Source: Pelagimonas sp. (GTDB taxonomy: Bacteria; Pseudomonadota; Alphaproteobacteria; Rhodobacterales; Rhodobacteraceae). Taken from it: a stretch of DNA of 64,000 nt. Both the position numbers and the translations under genes were made by a program. The notes below the pieces were generated by a model. It saw nothing but the letters and a program-made list of their open reading frames with translations, was not told the DNA's origin and searched no databases. Below are positions 10,701 through 17,935 of this stretch, piece by piece; the stretch's first letter is position 1; each line of letters begins with the position of its first letter. The DNA lies in NCBI GenBank assembly GCA_025210345.1, contig JAOARX010000035.1, positions 186,001-250,000 of the forward strand, in the 5' to 3' direction.

Positions 10701-10992
10701 GGTCCTGGTCGCGGCCAAGCACCTGACCGGTCTGGACGGGGTCGACAGTGTCGAGGCCAATGGCGTGTCTTATATCCACTTCATGTTTGAACGCCACGAG
10801 GTCGTGCTGTCGAACGGGGCCTGGACCGAAAGCTTCCAGCCGGGGGATCACAGCCTCAAAGGTATCGGCAGCGCCCAGCGTCAGGAGATCCTGGAACTCT
10901 TCCCGGAACTCGAAGAGGCCGAAGGTCTCAAGGCCTATGGCTCGGCGCGGCGTTCTCTGAAGAAACACGAAGCGGCCTTGCTGACAAAATAA
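4744..10992 (+). CDS. Giant secreted protein: 14 cadherin-like repeats, RTX-like repeats, C-terminal Hint domain
   Basis: 2082 residues starting MADLTLDWGLVGAYG; the ATG at 4744 follows GGAAGAGG. Residues ~1-205 form a Gly/Asp-rich beta-type head. Residues ~210-1514 are 14 tandem ~93-residue cadherin/Ig-like modules, each with ND(S/T)DPxxDPL, NPDGTVTYTP and a final DTATVTVTV strand. Residues ~1555-1812 are acidic GGxGDDxI nonapeptide-like repeats that bind calcium in RTX proteins. Residues 1890-2082 are a Hint (Hedgehog/intein) domain starting CFTPGTLIATPQG and including HDTLVSPNHRVLV. There is no Sec signal peptide; the organisation suggests type I secretion and a surface or matrix role. Hint domains can self-cleave at the first Cys (Cys1890), which could release or anchor the product; activity here is unproven. 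No secretion genes lie adjacent. Confidence 0.9.
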   Translation: MADLTLDWGLVGAYGSVLADGDGATSTSIETGGVAVDVAFDALQPQSGAFTFNAPGYVADGETFDARSHLKLSGNNPGDTSNTEFTFRSTDDDFGDEVQDVSFRLNDIDSGAAGDFGDGAGSGYQDILSITAFDADGNPVTVTITPSGDLSAAIDSNPEDPNGSALVEIAGPVSRIVIEYENSGDGYQGVMISDVEFSTTPAVPGEDPVAVDDTDTTPEDTAVIIDVLDNDSDPDGDPLTVTTATVDEGTVSINPDGTLTYTPPAGYTGPALITYTVEDPDGNTDTAVVTLSVTPDTDNEDPVAVDDSATTPEGDPIVLTPLANDSDPDGDPLTIDSIGTPSAGSAALNPDGTVTYTPDAGFVGTATIPYTIVDGNGGSDTGLISVTVTDDRLPPEAIDDIDSTATSTPVTIDVQGNDSDPDGTVLSTVSATDPANGTAAVNPDGSITYTPDAGFTGTDTFDYVIRDAQGLEDTGTVTVTVTDNAPPIAVTDNRTTAEDNPVTLDPTANDTDPEDDPLSVTSVGTPLNGTAVLNPDGTVTYTPDTGFIGQDTIPYIVNDGNGNDDTGEIVITVGANQPPVALDNLENTQEGTPVGIRVLRNDTDPDGDDLTVVTATDPTNGDIVIEADGRITYTPDAGFTGVDTFDYTIEDENGAQDTATVTVTVQGPGAPDADFDVAATDEDTAVRIYVLGNDTEPDGDPLTIVDTTDPSNGTATINPADGTITYTPDPGFSGVDTFTYTITDPDGNQDSALVTVTVAGDDNTAPDAVDDADTTDEGTPVVLDLIGNDTDPEGDPLIITSLTDPSNGTAVVNPDGTVTYTPRPGFTGEDSFDYTISDGNGGTDTATATITIEDGDNSAPDAVDDLRATDFDTPITLDPRGNDSDPESDPLSVTSVTDPANGTAAINPDGTVTYTPDAGFSGTDTFDYTIDDGNGGTDTATVTVTVAPEDNTAPDAVDDVRVTDPNTPIVIDTTANDSDPESDPLEITDITTPTNGTAVLNADGTVTYVPNPGFEGTDTFEYTITDGNGGTDTATVTITVGDDANSAPDAVDDVRTTDVDTPVTLDPRGNDSDPESDPLSVTSVTDPANGTAAINPDGTVTYTPDASFTGTDTFEYTISDGNGGTDTATVTITVEDDANSDPDAVDDARTTDFETPVTLDPRGNDSDPESDPLTVTSVTDPANGTATINPDGTVTYTPDATFSGTDTFDYTIDDGNGGTDTATVTITVEPEDNSDPDAVDDVRTTDVDTPVTLDPRGNDSDPESDPLSVTSVTDPANGSATINPDGTVTYTPDASFTGTDTFEYTISDGNGGTDTATVTITVEDDAVSDPIAVDDARSTDEGTPVTLDPRGNDSDPESDPLTVTSVTTPINGTAVINPDGTVTYTPTPGFAGTDTFDYTINDGNGGTDTATVTITVGDDDNDAPVAVDDAVTTEPGDPVTLDPRGNDSDPDGDPLTVTSVGTPTNGTAVINPDGTVTYTPNPGFTGTDTIPYTIDDGNGGTDDGVITVTVAEDPTGPGRIDTDVIPVAPGLQPLDPLNGLDEDPDPLDDLDDVDGTAGADTISTGDDADTIDGGAGDDVINPGVDDDLVTGGAGNDSINDVQGADTIDGGAGNDTIIAGVDTFSDYAGDDASFPFLGFDSDPNTDDGRDSILGGTGDDLIMTGDDADTIDGGDDDDTIDAGIDDDLVSGGAGDDSITAGHGSDTVDGGTGDDYIDTTNFGSATEDDLTDPQTENDRDSVLGGDGADTILTGDDDDTIDGGMGDDVIDAGIDDDSVDGGDGADTLRGGSGDDTLNGGAGIDSIHGGADADTIVISAPEEGIDDVVDGGFEGDDNDTLDLTGVGDRGEDWQLVDTRTDSDGNGLDGTVQFFDDAGNVTGTMDFFNIETIVPCFTPGTLIATPQGERLVEDLQEGDRVITRDNGIQEIKWVGRKDLTGFELARKPQLYPVLIQKGALGNGLPEHDTLVSPNHRVLVANDKTALYFEEREVLVAAKHLTGLDGVDSVEANGVSYIHFMFERHEVVLSNGAWTESFQPGDHSLKGIGSAQRQEILELFPELEEAEGLKAYGSARRSLKKHEAALLTK
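5371..9285 (+). repeat. Fourteen tandem ~280-bp cadherin-like coding repeats
   Basis: Period ~276-285 bp (92-95 codons). I count 14 modules from the recurring NDSDP motif. Modules 8, 10 and 12 resemble one another more than their neighbours, and 10 and 12 are almost identical in protein sequence (they differ at about five positions over 94 residues), as expected from a recent two-module duplication or gene conversion. Modules 1-6 are more diverged. Such tracts expand and contract by recombination and are prone to misassembly from short reads. Confidence 0.92.
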
Positions 10993-11141
10993 GTCAAGCG
11001 CCGGAACGGTTTGCAGCCCGTTCCGGTTCGCACCCTCGCGTTGGTTCTGTTGTGGGGACAGGCTGGGGAATGCGCGAAATCATGCTGGCATCAGATCCAA
11101 AACGGACCTGCCAGCGCTTTGGCGACCGGAACGGAAACACG

Positions 11142-11171
11142 CGGGGCAGTCCATCGGGCTGCCCCGTTTGT
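11142..11171 (+). terminator. Intrinsic terminator after the adhesin
   Basis: CGGGGCAG (11142-11149) pairs with CTGCCCCG (11159-11166) around a 9-base loop and is followed by TTTGTGT. A second perfect inverted repeat, CCGGAACGG/CCGTTCCGG at 11001-11026, lies nine bases after the stop codon without a T-tract. Confidence 0.65.
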
Positions 11172-11264
11172 GTAAAATTCGATTAACCCTTTAGGTGGCT
11201 TTTACGTGAATTTGGAACGACTTCGTTTATACTTTGGTTAGGGGTACATAGCGGAGGGAATGAG

Positions 11265-11657
11265 ATGTCGAACGGCTCGAAATATTGTCTGATCGTTGAC
11301 AACAGCAACCTGGCACGCAGCAAAATGCGGCAGATCGCCAAACAAAGCTGTCCGCACCTTCAGGTCGTGACAGCCAGTTCCGTGGCCGAGGCCATGCGCC
11401 ATGTCCGCAGCCAAAACGTCGCGATCATGTTCCTGGAAAACGATCTGCCAGATGGGCAGGGTGCCGATATGGCGCAGCGTTTGGACCAAAGCGAAAGCCT
11501 GACGCGTTTTCCCGTGATCCTGTTCAAGGACAATCCCACGCCCTTTATGTTTGCCAAGGCTGAAAGTGCAAAGAACGTGCGCGAAATCTGGGAAAAAGGC
11601 GACTTTACCCAGCCCTCAGTCCAGCGCGCTGTCGCAAAGCATGTCGCTTGCCACTGA
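11265..11657 (+). CDS. Degenerate response-regulator receiver-only protein
   Basis: A single CheY-like receiver domain of 130 residues without an output domain. The N-terminal strand CLIVDNSNLARSKMRQIA corresponds to the metal-binding acidic pair, but the second acid is Asn13. The phospho-acceptor strand reads AIMFLENDLPDGQG, which places Glu58 where the phosphorylated Asp is normally found just before xxLP. A Lys is present near the expected position in WEKGDF. It may therefore be a constitutively 'on' or phosphorylation-independent receiver; alternatively Asp60 could be misaligned by me. No kinase gene is adjacent. Its last 42 bases overlap the convergent nucleotidyltransferase gene. Confidence 0.8.
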   Translation: MSNGSKYCLIVDNSNLARSKMRQIAKQSCPHLQVVTASSVAEAMRHVRSQNVAIMFLENDLPDGQGADMAQRLDQSESLTRFPVILFKDNPTPFMFAKAESAKNVREIWEKGDFTQPSVQRAVAKHVACH

Positions 11658-12254
11658 CGGGGTGTTTTGACGCCACTGGGCCCAGGCCTCGGGGGTGTCC
11701 AGATCGGTGAGCGCGTGTTGCGCCGGCAAGGCAATATGGCGCAGGCGGTTCTGATTGGCACGCAATACATCGCGGGCGCCCTGATCCCCAGACAGTTGCC
11801 GCAGCGCAGCAAAGCAATCCCTTGGGAACAGCACCGGATGGCCCGGCGTTCCATCCTCGGATGTGGCCTGGATAAGCGCTGGAAAGGGGCTTGCGCGGAA
11901 GGCCTCACCGATGGTGATGAGGTCTGTGGCTTGTATGTCGGGCATGTCTCCGGGAAATATCATAACCGCATCAAGGGTTTGTGGAAGGAAGCTCACCCCG
12001 CGCCGCAAAGATGAGGACATGCCAAGATCGGCATCGGGCACGGCAATCCGTTGGACTGGTAGCCCCTCCAACGCTTGGGCGCGCGGGTGGTCATGGTCTG
12101 GAACCGTTACGCAGACATGCGCCCCGGCAAAGATCGCCCGCTTGGCTTGTAGCCGCAACAGGGGAAGCCCGTCGACAAGTTCCAACAGCTTGTCGCGGCC
12201 CCTCATGCGGCTGCTGGCGCCTGCCGCTGGAATCAAGATGGCAATGTTCTGCAT
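11616..12254 (-). CDS. MobA/MocA-like molybdenum cofactor nucleotidyltransferase
   Basis: NTP-transferase of the MobA-like (NTP_transf_3) family, which includes MocA, the CTP:molybdopterin cytidylyltransferase that makes the dinucleotide cofactor of xanthine-dehydrogenase-type enzymes. The N-terminal loop IPAAGASSRMRGRDKLLE is the nucleotide-binding signature; DAVMIFPGDMP carries the metal-binding Asp; GTPGHPVLFP is the typical substrate region. 212 residues from the ATG at 12254; an in-frame ATG at 12272 would add six residues, and neither has a strong RBS. No molybdoenzyme or xdhC is in the window, so the exact nucleotide and target enzyme are open. Confidence 0.8.
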   Translation of the reverse strand: MQNIAILIPAAGASSRMRGRDKLLELVDGLPLLRLQAKRAIFAGAHVCVTVPDHDHPRAQALEGLPVQRIAVPDADLGMSSSLRRGVSFLPQTLDAVMIFPGDMPDIQATDLITIGEAFRASPFPALIQATSEDGTPGHPVLFPRDCFAALRQLSGDQGARDVLRANQNRLRHIALPAQHALTDLDTPEAWAQWRQNTPSVASDMLCDSALD

Positions 12255-12321
12255 GCCGACAGCATAGCACATTTAGGACGCGAACGGGGATTTCCTTGTG
12301 ACGGGATGACGCTGAGGGGCG

Positions 12322-14730
12322 TCACCCACGCATGCGCGTGCCATCTTTGTCAAAAAGAACATCCTGCAACAGTTTGGCATCACACATCTTTCCAAGGATT
12401 TCTATCCGTGCGGTCAGGTTTGGTTTAACCCTGTCACGGGGGATCAAAGCCAGCGCGATCGATTTGCCCGCATGATGGGAATAGCCACCCGAGGTACAGA
12501 ATCCCCGGACCTGATCGTCAATCCAGACGGGCTCATAGGCGTTCACATCGGTGTCTTCGGCGGCCACTTCAAAGGCGACAAGCGTGCGATCGGGCGGGGT
12601 TGCGCGCTCGGCCTCGGCGGCGGCGCGTCCGATGAAATCTGCGGGTTTCTTCCACGAAATGAACCGGTCAAGACCTGTCTCGGCGGGGGTGTAGTCCGGG
12701 CTGAACTCACGGCCCCAACTGCCGAAAAACTTGTCCAGGCGCAGGCTCATCATGGCGCGCATGCCAAAAGGTTTCATCCCATGCGGCTGACCGGCGGTCC
12801 ACAGCGTTTGCCAAAGCTGACGTTGCGCCATGGGGTCGCAAAAGATCTCATAGCCCAGATCGCCGGTATAGCTCACGCGCTGCACGGTGCAATCGGTCAT
12901 GCCAATCACCAGCTTGCGCACATCCATAAAGGCCATGTCGCTGATGTCCGCCCGGGTGCAGGCCGTCAGAACGTCGCGCGCCCTTGGTCCGGCAATCTGA
13001 AATCCATTCAGTTTATCGCTTATGTTTTCGATACTTACGCCATCTTCTTGATGTTGCAGGAACCAGCGCATGTGATAGGTCTGCGCCCCATATGAGGCGG
13101 TCAGGCGGAAATCCCCCTCGGCCAGACAGGACACGGTGAAATCGCCGATGATCCGCCCCTGTGGCGACAGCATTGGCGTCAGGGACAGGCGCCCCGGCTG
13201 AGGGATTCGGCCAGCCATGATCCGGTCCAACCAATCCCGCGCATTGGGGCCTGTGATGGCATATTTGCCAAAGTTATGGGTTTCGTTGATGCCCACGGCC
13301 TCACGCACGGCGCGTACCTCGCGCGCGGTGGCGTCCCAGGCGTTCGAGCGGCGGAACGCAGGGGTCTCATAGCGCGCTTCGCCATCAGCAGCGAAATAGT
13401 TCGGCACCTCAAGCCCATATTGCGCCCCCCAGACCGCGCCCATGCCATCAAAGATGTCATACATCGGCGTCGTGCGGTTGGGACGCGCGGCGGGCAGTTC
13501 TTCGTTGGGATAGCTGACGGAGAAACGTTTTTGATAGTTTTCAATGACTTTTGGCAGGGTATAGCCCGGCGAAATCCAATCGCCAAAGCGCGCCACATCC
13601 ATGGCTGCCGTATCACGTTCACATTCCCCGTGCACCATCCACTGCGCCAGCATCAGACCAACGCCCCCCCCCTGAGAGAACCCGGCCATCACGCCGCAGG
13701 CGCTCCAATAGCCGCGCAAACCGGGGATCGGACCGACAAGCGGATTGCCATCGGGCGCAAAGGTAAACGGCCCATGAATGACGGATTTCACCCCGGCACG
13801 TTCAAGCACGGGAAAGCGTTTATACGCGAAATCAATGCTTTGTTCGATCTTGTCAAAGTCATCTGGCAAGAGTTCATGCCCAAAATCCCACGGTGTGCCA
13901 TCCACGGCCCATGGGCGGCAGGGCTGTTCGTAGAACCCGATGCACAGCCCGCGGCCTTCTTGCCGCAGATAGCTTTCACCGGCGGGGTCCATCACATGCG
14001 GGTGCTCTGTCGCGCGCTCATAGATTTCGGGCGTCTCGTCGGTCACCAGATACTGATGCTCCATTGGGTGCAGCGGCAGGTAGACGCCCGCCATCTCGCC
14101 CACTTCGCGCGCCCAAAGCCCACCGGCGTTGACCACATGTTCGGTGTGGATCGTGCCCTTGTCGGTCACCACATCCCATGTGCCATCGGCCCGAGGATTG
14201 GTTTCCAACACCTTGGTATGGATATGAATTTCCGCGCCACCCATGCGCGCCGCCTTGGCATAGGCGTGGGTGGTGCCGCTTGGGTCCAGGTGGCCATCCA
14301 GCGGATCATACAGCGCGCCGATGATGCCGTCTGTGTTGACGATAGGAGCGATTTTCGCAATCTCTTCGGGGCCGACGATCTCGGTCTCCAGCCCCATATA
14401 GCGGTGCTTGGCGCGCTCGGCCAACAGCATGTCAAACCGGTCCTGGTTGTCCGCCAGGGTGATGCCCCCCACATGGTGCAGCCCACACGACATGCCGGTG
14501 ATCTCTTCGAGTTCTTTGTACAGGCGAATGGTATAGCCCTGAAGCGCCGCCATATTGGTGTCACCATTGAGCGTGTGAAACCCGCCCGCCGCGTGCCAGG
14601 TGCTGCCCGAGGTCAATTCAGACCGTTCCAGCAACATTACATCGGACCAGCCCAATTTGGTCAGGTGATACAGAACCGAGACGCCGACAACGCCCCCTCC
14701 GATGACAACAACGCGGGTATGTGATTTCAT
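12322..14730 (-). CDS. Dimethylglycine/sarcosine dehydrogenase-like FAD + GcvT protein (A)
   Basis: A two-part oxidoreductase of 802 residues. The N-terminal half (~1-420) is a DAO-family FAD domain: VVVIGGGVVGVSVLYHL dinucleotide fold, then GSTWHAAG, whose His is the covalent flavin site in the dimethylglycine dehydrogenase family. The C-terminal half is an aminomethyltransferase (GcvT-like) tetrahydrofolate-binding domain with the YTGDLGYEIF segment. Family members oxidatively demethylate N-methylated glycines and pass the one-carbon unit to folate. The substrate cannot be fixed from sequence. The start at 14730 follows AGGGAG. It is divergent from a paralogue across 182 bp that must hold both promoters. 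Confidence 0.85.
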   Translation of the reverse strand: MKSHTRVVVIGGGVVGVSVLYHLTKLGWSDVMLLERSELTSGSTWHAAGGFHTLNGDTNMAALQGYTIRLYKELEEITGMSCGLHHVGGITLADNQDRFDMLLAERAKHRYMGLETEIVGPEEIAKIAPIVNTDGIIGALYDPLDGHLDPSGTTHAYAKAARMGGAEIHIHTKVLETNPRADGTWDVVTDKGTIHTEHVVNAGGLWAREVGEMAGVYLPLHPMEHQYLVTDETPEIYERATEHPHVMDPAGESYLRQEGRGLCIGFYEQPCRPWAVDGTPWDFGHELLPDDFDKIEQSIDFAYKRFPVLERAGVKSVIHGPFTFAPDGNPLVGPIPGLRGYWSACGVMAGFSQGGGVGLMLAQWMVHGECERDTAAMDVARFGDWISPGYTLPKVIENYQKRFSVSYPNEELPAARPNRTTPMYDIFDGMGAVWGAQYGLEVPNYFAADGEARYETPAFRRSNAWDATAREVRAVREAVGINETHNFGKYAITGPNARDWLDRIMAGRIPQPGRLSLTPMLSPQGRIIGDFTVSCLAEGDFRLTASYGAQTYHMRWFLQHQEDGVSIENISDKLNGFQIAGPRARDVLTACTRADISDMAFMDVRKLVIGMTDCTVQRVSYTGDLGYEIFCDPMAQRQLWQTLWTAGQPHGMKPFGMRAMMSLRLDKFFGSWGREFSPDYTPAETGLDRFISWKKPADFIGRAAAEAERATPPDRTLVAFEVAAEDTDVNAYEPVWIDDQVRGFCTSGGYSHHAGKSIALALIPRDRVKPNLTARIEILGKMCDAKLLQDVLFDKDGTRMRG

Positions 14731-14912
14731 GATAACTCCCTGACGGTGGCCTGTTTGACCCGGTACGCACTGCGCGCAGACCGGTTCAGATGGTCTGAGT
14801 TTATTCGGCACGATCCAGAATGAAGGGTCAACTGCGACCAGAAGTGTCGCCTTTGGGCGATAGAGCGGCGTTCATGGGCGGCAGGCTTAGGGCAAGCATC
14901 GGAGGATTACAC

Positions 14913-17333
14913 ATGCGCACCCAAGCACAGGCGGTTGTCATCGGCGGCGGCGTCATCGGCTGTTCAATCTTGTATCACCTGACCAAACTGGGTTGGACAG
15001 ATGTGGTTTTGTTGGAACGCGACGAACTTACCAGCGGGTCGACCTGGCATGCGGCCGCGAATATTCACGGGCTGCACGACAGCACCAACATCAGCCGCAT
15101 TCAGCACTATACCATGACGCTATACAACCAGCTTGAGGCCGAGACTGGCCAAAGCTGTGGCGTGTTTCAACCCGGATCGCTATACTTGGCCCAGACCGAA
15201 GCACGCGAACATCAGCTGCGCCTGCAGGCGGCCAAGGCCAAGCTGTATGGGATGAATTTCCATGAAATCACCCGGGACGAAGCCGAACGCCTGCATCCGC
15301 TGGTCAATTTTGATGGCATCCGAACCATCATGTATGAACCCGACGGTGGCAATGTTGACCCATCGGGCGTGACCAATGCCTATGCGGTTGGCGCGCGGCA
15401 AAACGGGGCCGAGATCCACCGCTTTACCCCCGTGACGGCCACGGAACCGCAGCCGGATGGATCATGGATCGTGCGCACGCCCAAGGGGGATATTCACACC
15501 GATTGGGTGATCAACGCCGCCGGCCTTTGGGGGCGCGAGGTGGCCAGGCTGGCGGGGCTTGATCTGCCTTTGCAGCCGACCGAGCACCAGTATTTCGTGA
15601 CCGAAACCATTGCCCAGATCGCGGATTTGCCCGATCGTCTGCCATCTGTGGCGGATCGGGATGGCGAATATTACTTGCGCCAAGAGGGGCAGGGGCTCTT
15701 GATCGGGGCCTATGAGAAAGACGTGCGTCTTTGGGCAGAAGGCGGCACGCCCCTGGACTTTGCCCATGATCTTTTCCCCGATGATCTGGAGCGAATCGAA
15801 GACAACATGATGCGCGCCATTGATCGCGTGCCGGTGGTCGGCACCGCTGGCATCAAGCGCGTGATCAATGGCCCGATGATCTGGTCGCCGGATTCCAACG
15901 TGCTGATGGGGCCCGTGCCGGAAATGCGCGGCTATTTCTGCTGCAACGGCATCATCCCTGGTTTTTCGCAATCAGGCGGTATGGGCCTTATGGCGGCGCA
16001 GTGGATCGTCGAAGGCGAGATGCAATACGACCTCTTCCCATGGGACATGGCGCGCTTTGGCGATTGGGCCGATGCGGCGTTCACCAAGGCGCGGGTCAAA
16101 GATCAGTATGCGCACCGCTTTAAAATCCACTTCCCCGGAGAAGAGCGCGAGGCAGGCCGTCCCCTGCGCACCCGTCCGATCTATGAGACCCAGCGTGACA
16201 TGGGCGCGGTGTTTGGCCTGAACTATGGCTGGGAACACCCGGCCTATTTCGACGCCGATACCCCGGACAGCGCGGGTTTTGATCGCCAGCCCTGGTGGCA
16301 TGCGGTCGAACGCGAAGCCAAGATGCTGCGCGACACCGCAGGTATCATTGATATCTCGAACTTTGCCAAATATCAGGTCAAAGGGGCAGGGGCCGAAGAC
16401 TGGCTAAACGCGATCTTTGCCAACCGGATGCCGAAATCCGTGGGCCGATCCTGCCTGACGCCTTTGATTTCCAAACGCGGCGGCGTGGCTGGGGACTTTA
16501 CCGTGACCCGCACCGCCGAAGATGAGTTTTGGGTCATCGGCTCGGGCATGGCGGAACGCTATCACAAGCGGTTCTTCGATCAGGTGCCGCTGCCCTCGGG
16601 CACATCGTTTACATCCATGACCCAGGCTATGTGCGGTTTCAACGTGGCGGGCCCGTCGTCGCGTGAGATGCTCCAGCGCATGACCAATGCCTCGCTTGAG
16701 ACGGGTGATTTCGCTTTCATGCGCAGCAAGTGGATCCAATTGTCTGGTGTCAATGTTCTGGCCCTTCGCGTGTCCTTTACCGGGGATCTCGGGTGGGAGT
16801 TGCACTGCAAGACAGAAGACCAGACAGAGCTTTACAAAGCCTTGTTGGACGCGGGCCGCGAGATGGGCATTGGCCCGGTTGGATCGCGCGCGCTCATGTC
16901 TTTGCGCATTGAAAAGGGCTATGGCTCGTGGTCGCGCGAATACAGCCCCGAATACTGGCCGCAAGAGGTGGGGTTGCAGGGGTTGTGCAAGCTGGACAAG
17001 GATTTCCTGAACAAAGAGGCGCTGTTGCAGGTGATTGATAAACCGGCCCGGGAACATCTGGTGATTCTGGAACTGCATGCCGAGGATGTGACCCGCTCGA
17101 ACGCCGACGCCACCGGAGGCGAGCCGATTTTCCTGAAAGGTCAAGGCATTGGTCGTGTGACTTCGGGGGGATTTGGCTATGGCGTGGGGCAAAGCCTGGC
17201 GCTGGGGTACATCAAGGCCGGCACCGCCCAGCGGGGGGACGCGGTCGATGTCATGGTGTTGGGCCAACCCCACCGCGCGCGGATCTTGGAACAGCCGCCC
17301 TTTGATCCAAAGGGGGAAAAGCTGCGCGCGTAG
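14913..17333 (+). CDS. Dimethylglycine/sarcosine dehydrogenase-like FAD + GcvT protein (B)
   Basis: Paralogue of the divergent neighbour, with the same order of FAD domain (VVIGGGVIGCSILYHL, GSTWHAA) and GcvT-like folate-binding domain (SFTGDLGWELH), 806 residues. The GGAGG nine bases upstream fixes the ATG at 14913. Around the flavin His it reads WHAAANIHGLHDSTN where the partner has WHAAGGFHTLNGDTN, so active-site loops differ and the substrates or reaction steps may too. The pair could handle successive N-demethylations (for example dimethylglycine then sarcosine) in use of betaine-type osmolytes; this is inference. No transporter or electron-transfer flavoprotein gene is adjacent. Confidence 0.85.
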   Translation: MRTQAQAVVIGGGVIGCSILYHLTKLGWTDVVLLERDELTSGSTWHAAANIHGLHDSTNISRIQHYTMTLYNQLEAETGQSCGVFQPGSLYLAQTEAREHQLRLQAAKAKLYGMNFHEITRDEAERLHPLVNFDGIRTIMYEPDGGNVDPSGVTNAYAVGARQNGAEIHRFTPVTATEPQPDGSWIVRTPKGDIHTDWVINAAGLWGREVARLAGLDLPLQPTEHQYFVTETIAQIADLPDRLPSVADRDGEYYLRQEGQGLLIGAYEKDVRLWAEGGTPLDFAHDLFPDDLERIEDNMMRAIDRVPVVGTAGIKRVINGPMIWSPDSNVLMGPVPEMRGYFCCNGIIPGFSQSGGMGLMAAQWIVEGEMQYDLFPWDMARFGDWADAAFTKARVKDQYAHRFKIHFPGEEREAGRPLRTRPIYETQRDMGAVFGLNYGWEHPAYFDADTPDSAGFDRQPWWHAVEREAKMLRDTAGIIDISNFAKYQVKGAGAEDWLNAIFANRMPKSVGRSCLTPLISKRGGVAGDFTVTRTAEDEFWVIGSGMAERYHKRFFDQVPLPSGTSFTSMTQAMCGFNVAGPSSREMLQRMTNASLETGDFAFMRSKWIQLSGVNVLALRVSFTGDLGWELHCKTEDQTELYKALLDAGREMGIGPVGSRALMSLRIEKGYGSWSREYSPEYWPQEVGLQGLCKLDKDFLNKEALLQVIDKPAREHLVILELHAEDVTRSNADATGGEPIFLKGQGIGRVTSGGFGYGVGQSLALGYIKAGTAQRGDAVDVMVLGQPHRARILEQPPFDPKGEKLRA

Positions 17334-17445
17334 TGTTTTGATAAGTGGTCCCCTATGGGACCGCTAAATCGGCGTCCGGGGCTGAAATCAATGGGCTCAG
17401 CGCGCCGGATGCCCATCAAGGCGGGATCCCGGAGTAATGCGTGCC

Positions 17446-17714
17446 CTAGGCTCAGGACCCATTGATTCCGCACCGCCAGCGCGCCAGATCTTGTTCGTGG
17501 CAAGACGCATCTGAGCAGGAATAGTGGTTCTATTTCAACCAGATGCATCGCAGCCCACGGGCAAGATCCGGCGCACCCGAAGGGCGCTTATGTCGCATCA
17601 TCTCAGTGGCGCGCGCCGCTTGTACAGGGAACCCCCCTTTCCGGCGCGACGCAAACCCCTGATATCTCGCGAAATCAGAGCTGGCGGCGCAGAATTAATG
17701 GCTCCTGACCCTAA
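17446..17714. repeat. Left copy of inverted repeat, MITE-like unit
   Basis: Bases 17446-17650 match the reverse complement of 18494-18698 at about 90% without gaps (hand alignment, ~21 mismatches in 205). This copy also carries an internal counterpart of its outer end: 17686-17714 (GGCGCAGAATTAATGG...) is ~75% identical to the inverted form of 17446-17474. The whole unit therefore has ~29-bp terminal inverted repeats, as in a miniature transposable element. A weaker ATCAATGGG core recurs at 17387-17395. It lies in the 602-bp gene-free stretch from 17334 to 17935, which otherwise holds a weak hairpin (17344-17365) after the dehydrogenase gene and the AT-rich upstream region of the next gene. 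Confidence 0.75.
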
Positions 17715-17935
17715 GGGCCTGGCCCGCAGGTGAGGGCGCAATCCGGCGCGCCCAAAGATGTGGTGAAATGTGCGTCTTGAACACCCTGGCTGCTGCTTTG
17801 GCAGTGGCCATGTTCAAGGCGCCACACTTTTTTATACCAATTTTTCACGCCCCGCCCCGAAAACTATGGGGTAGACCTTTGTGGGGTATCCGAGTTTGGT
17901 TTAAATGGTCCCGTTTAGAAAACAGGTGTGTATAA

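Noticed and set aside
13276-14724. 482-codon plus-strand frame opposite dehydrogenase A
   Set aside because: Antisense shadow of a well-supported FAD-GcvT gene; no family features.
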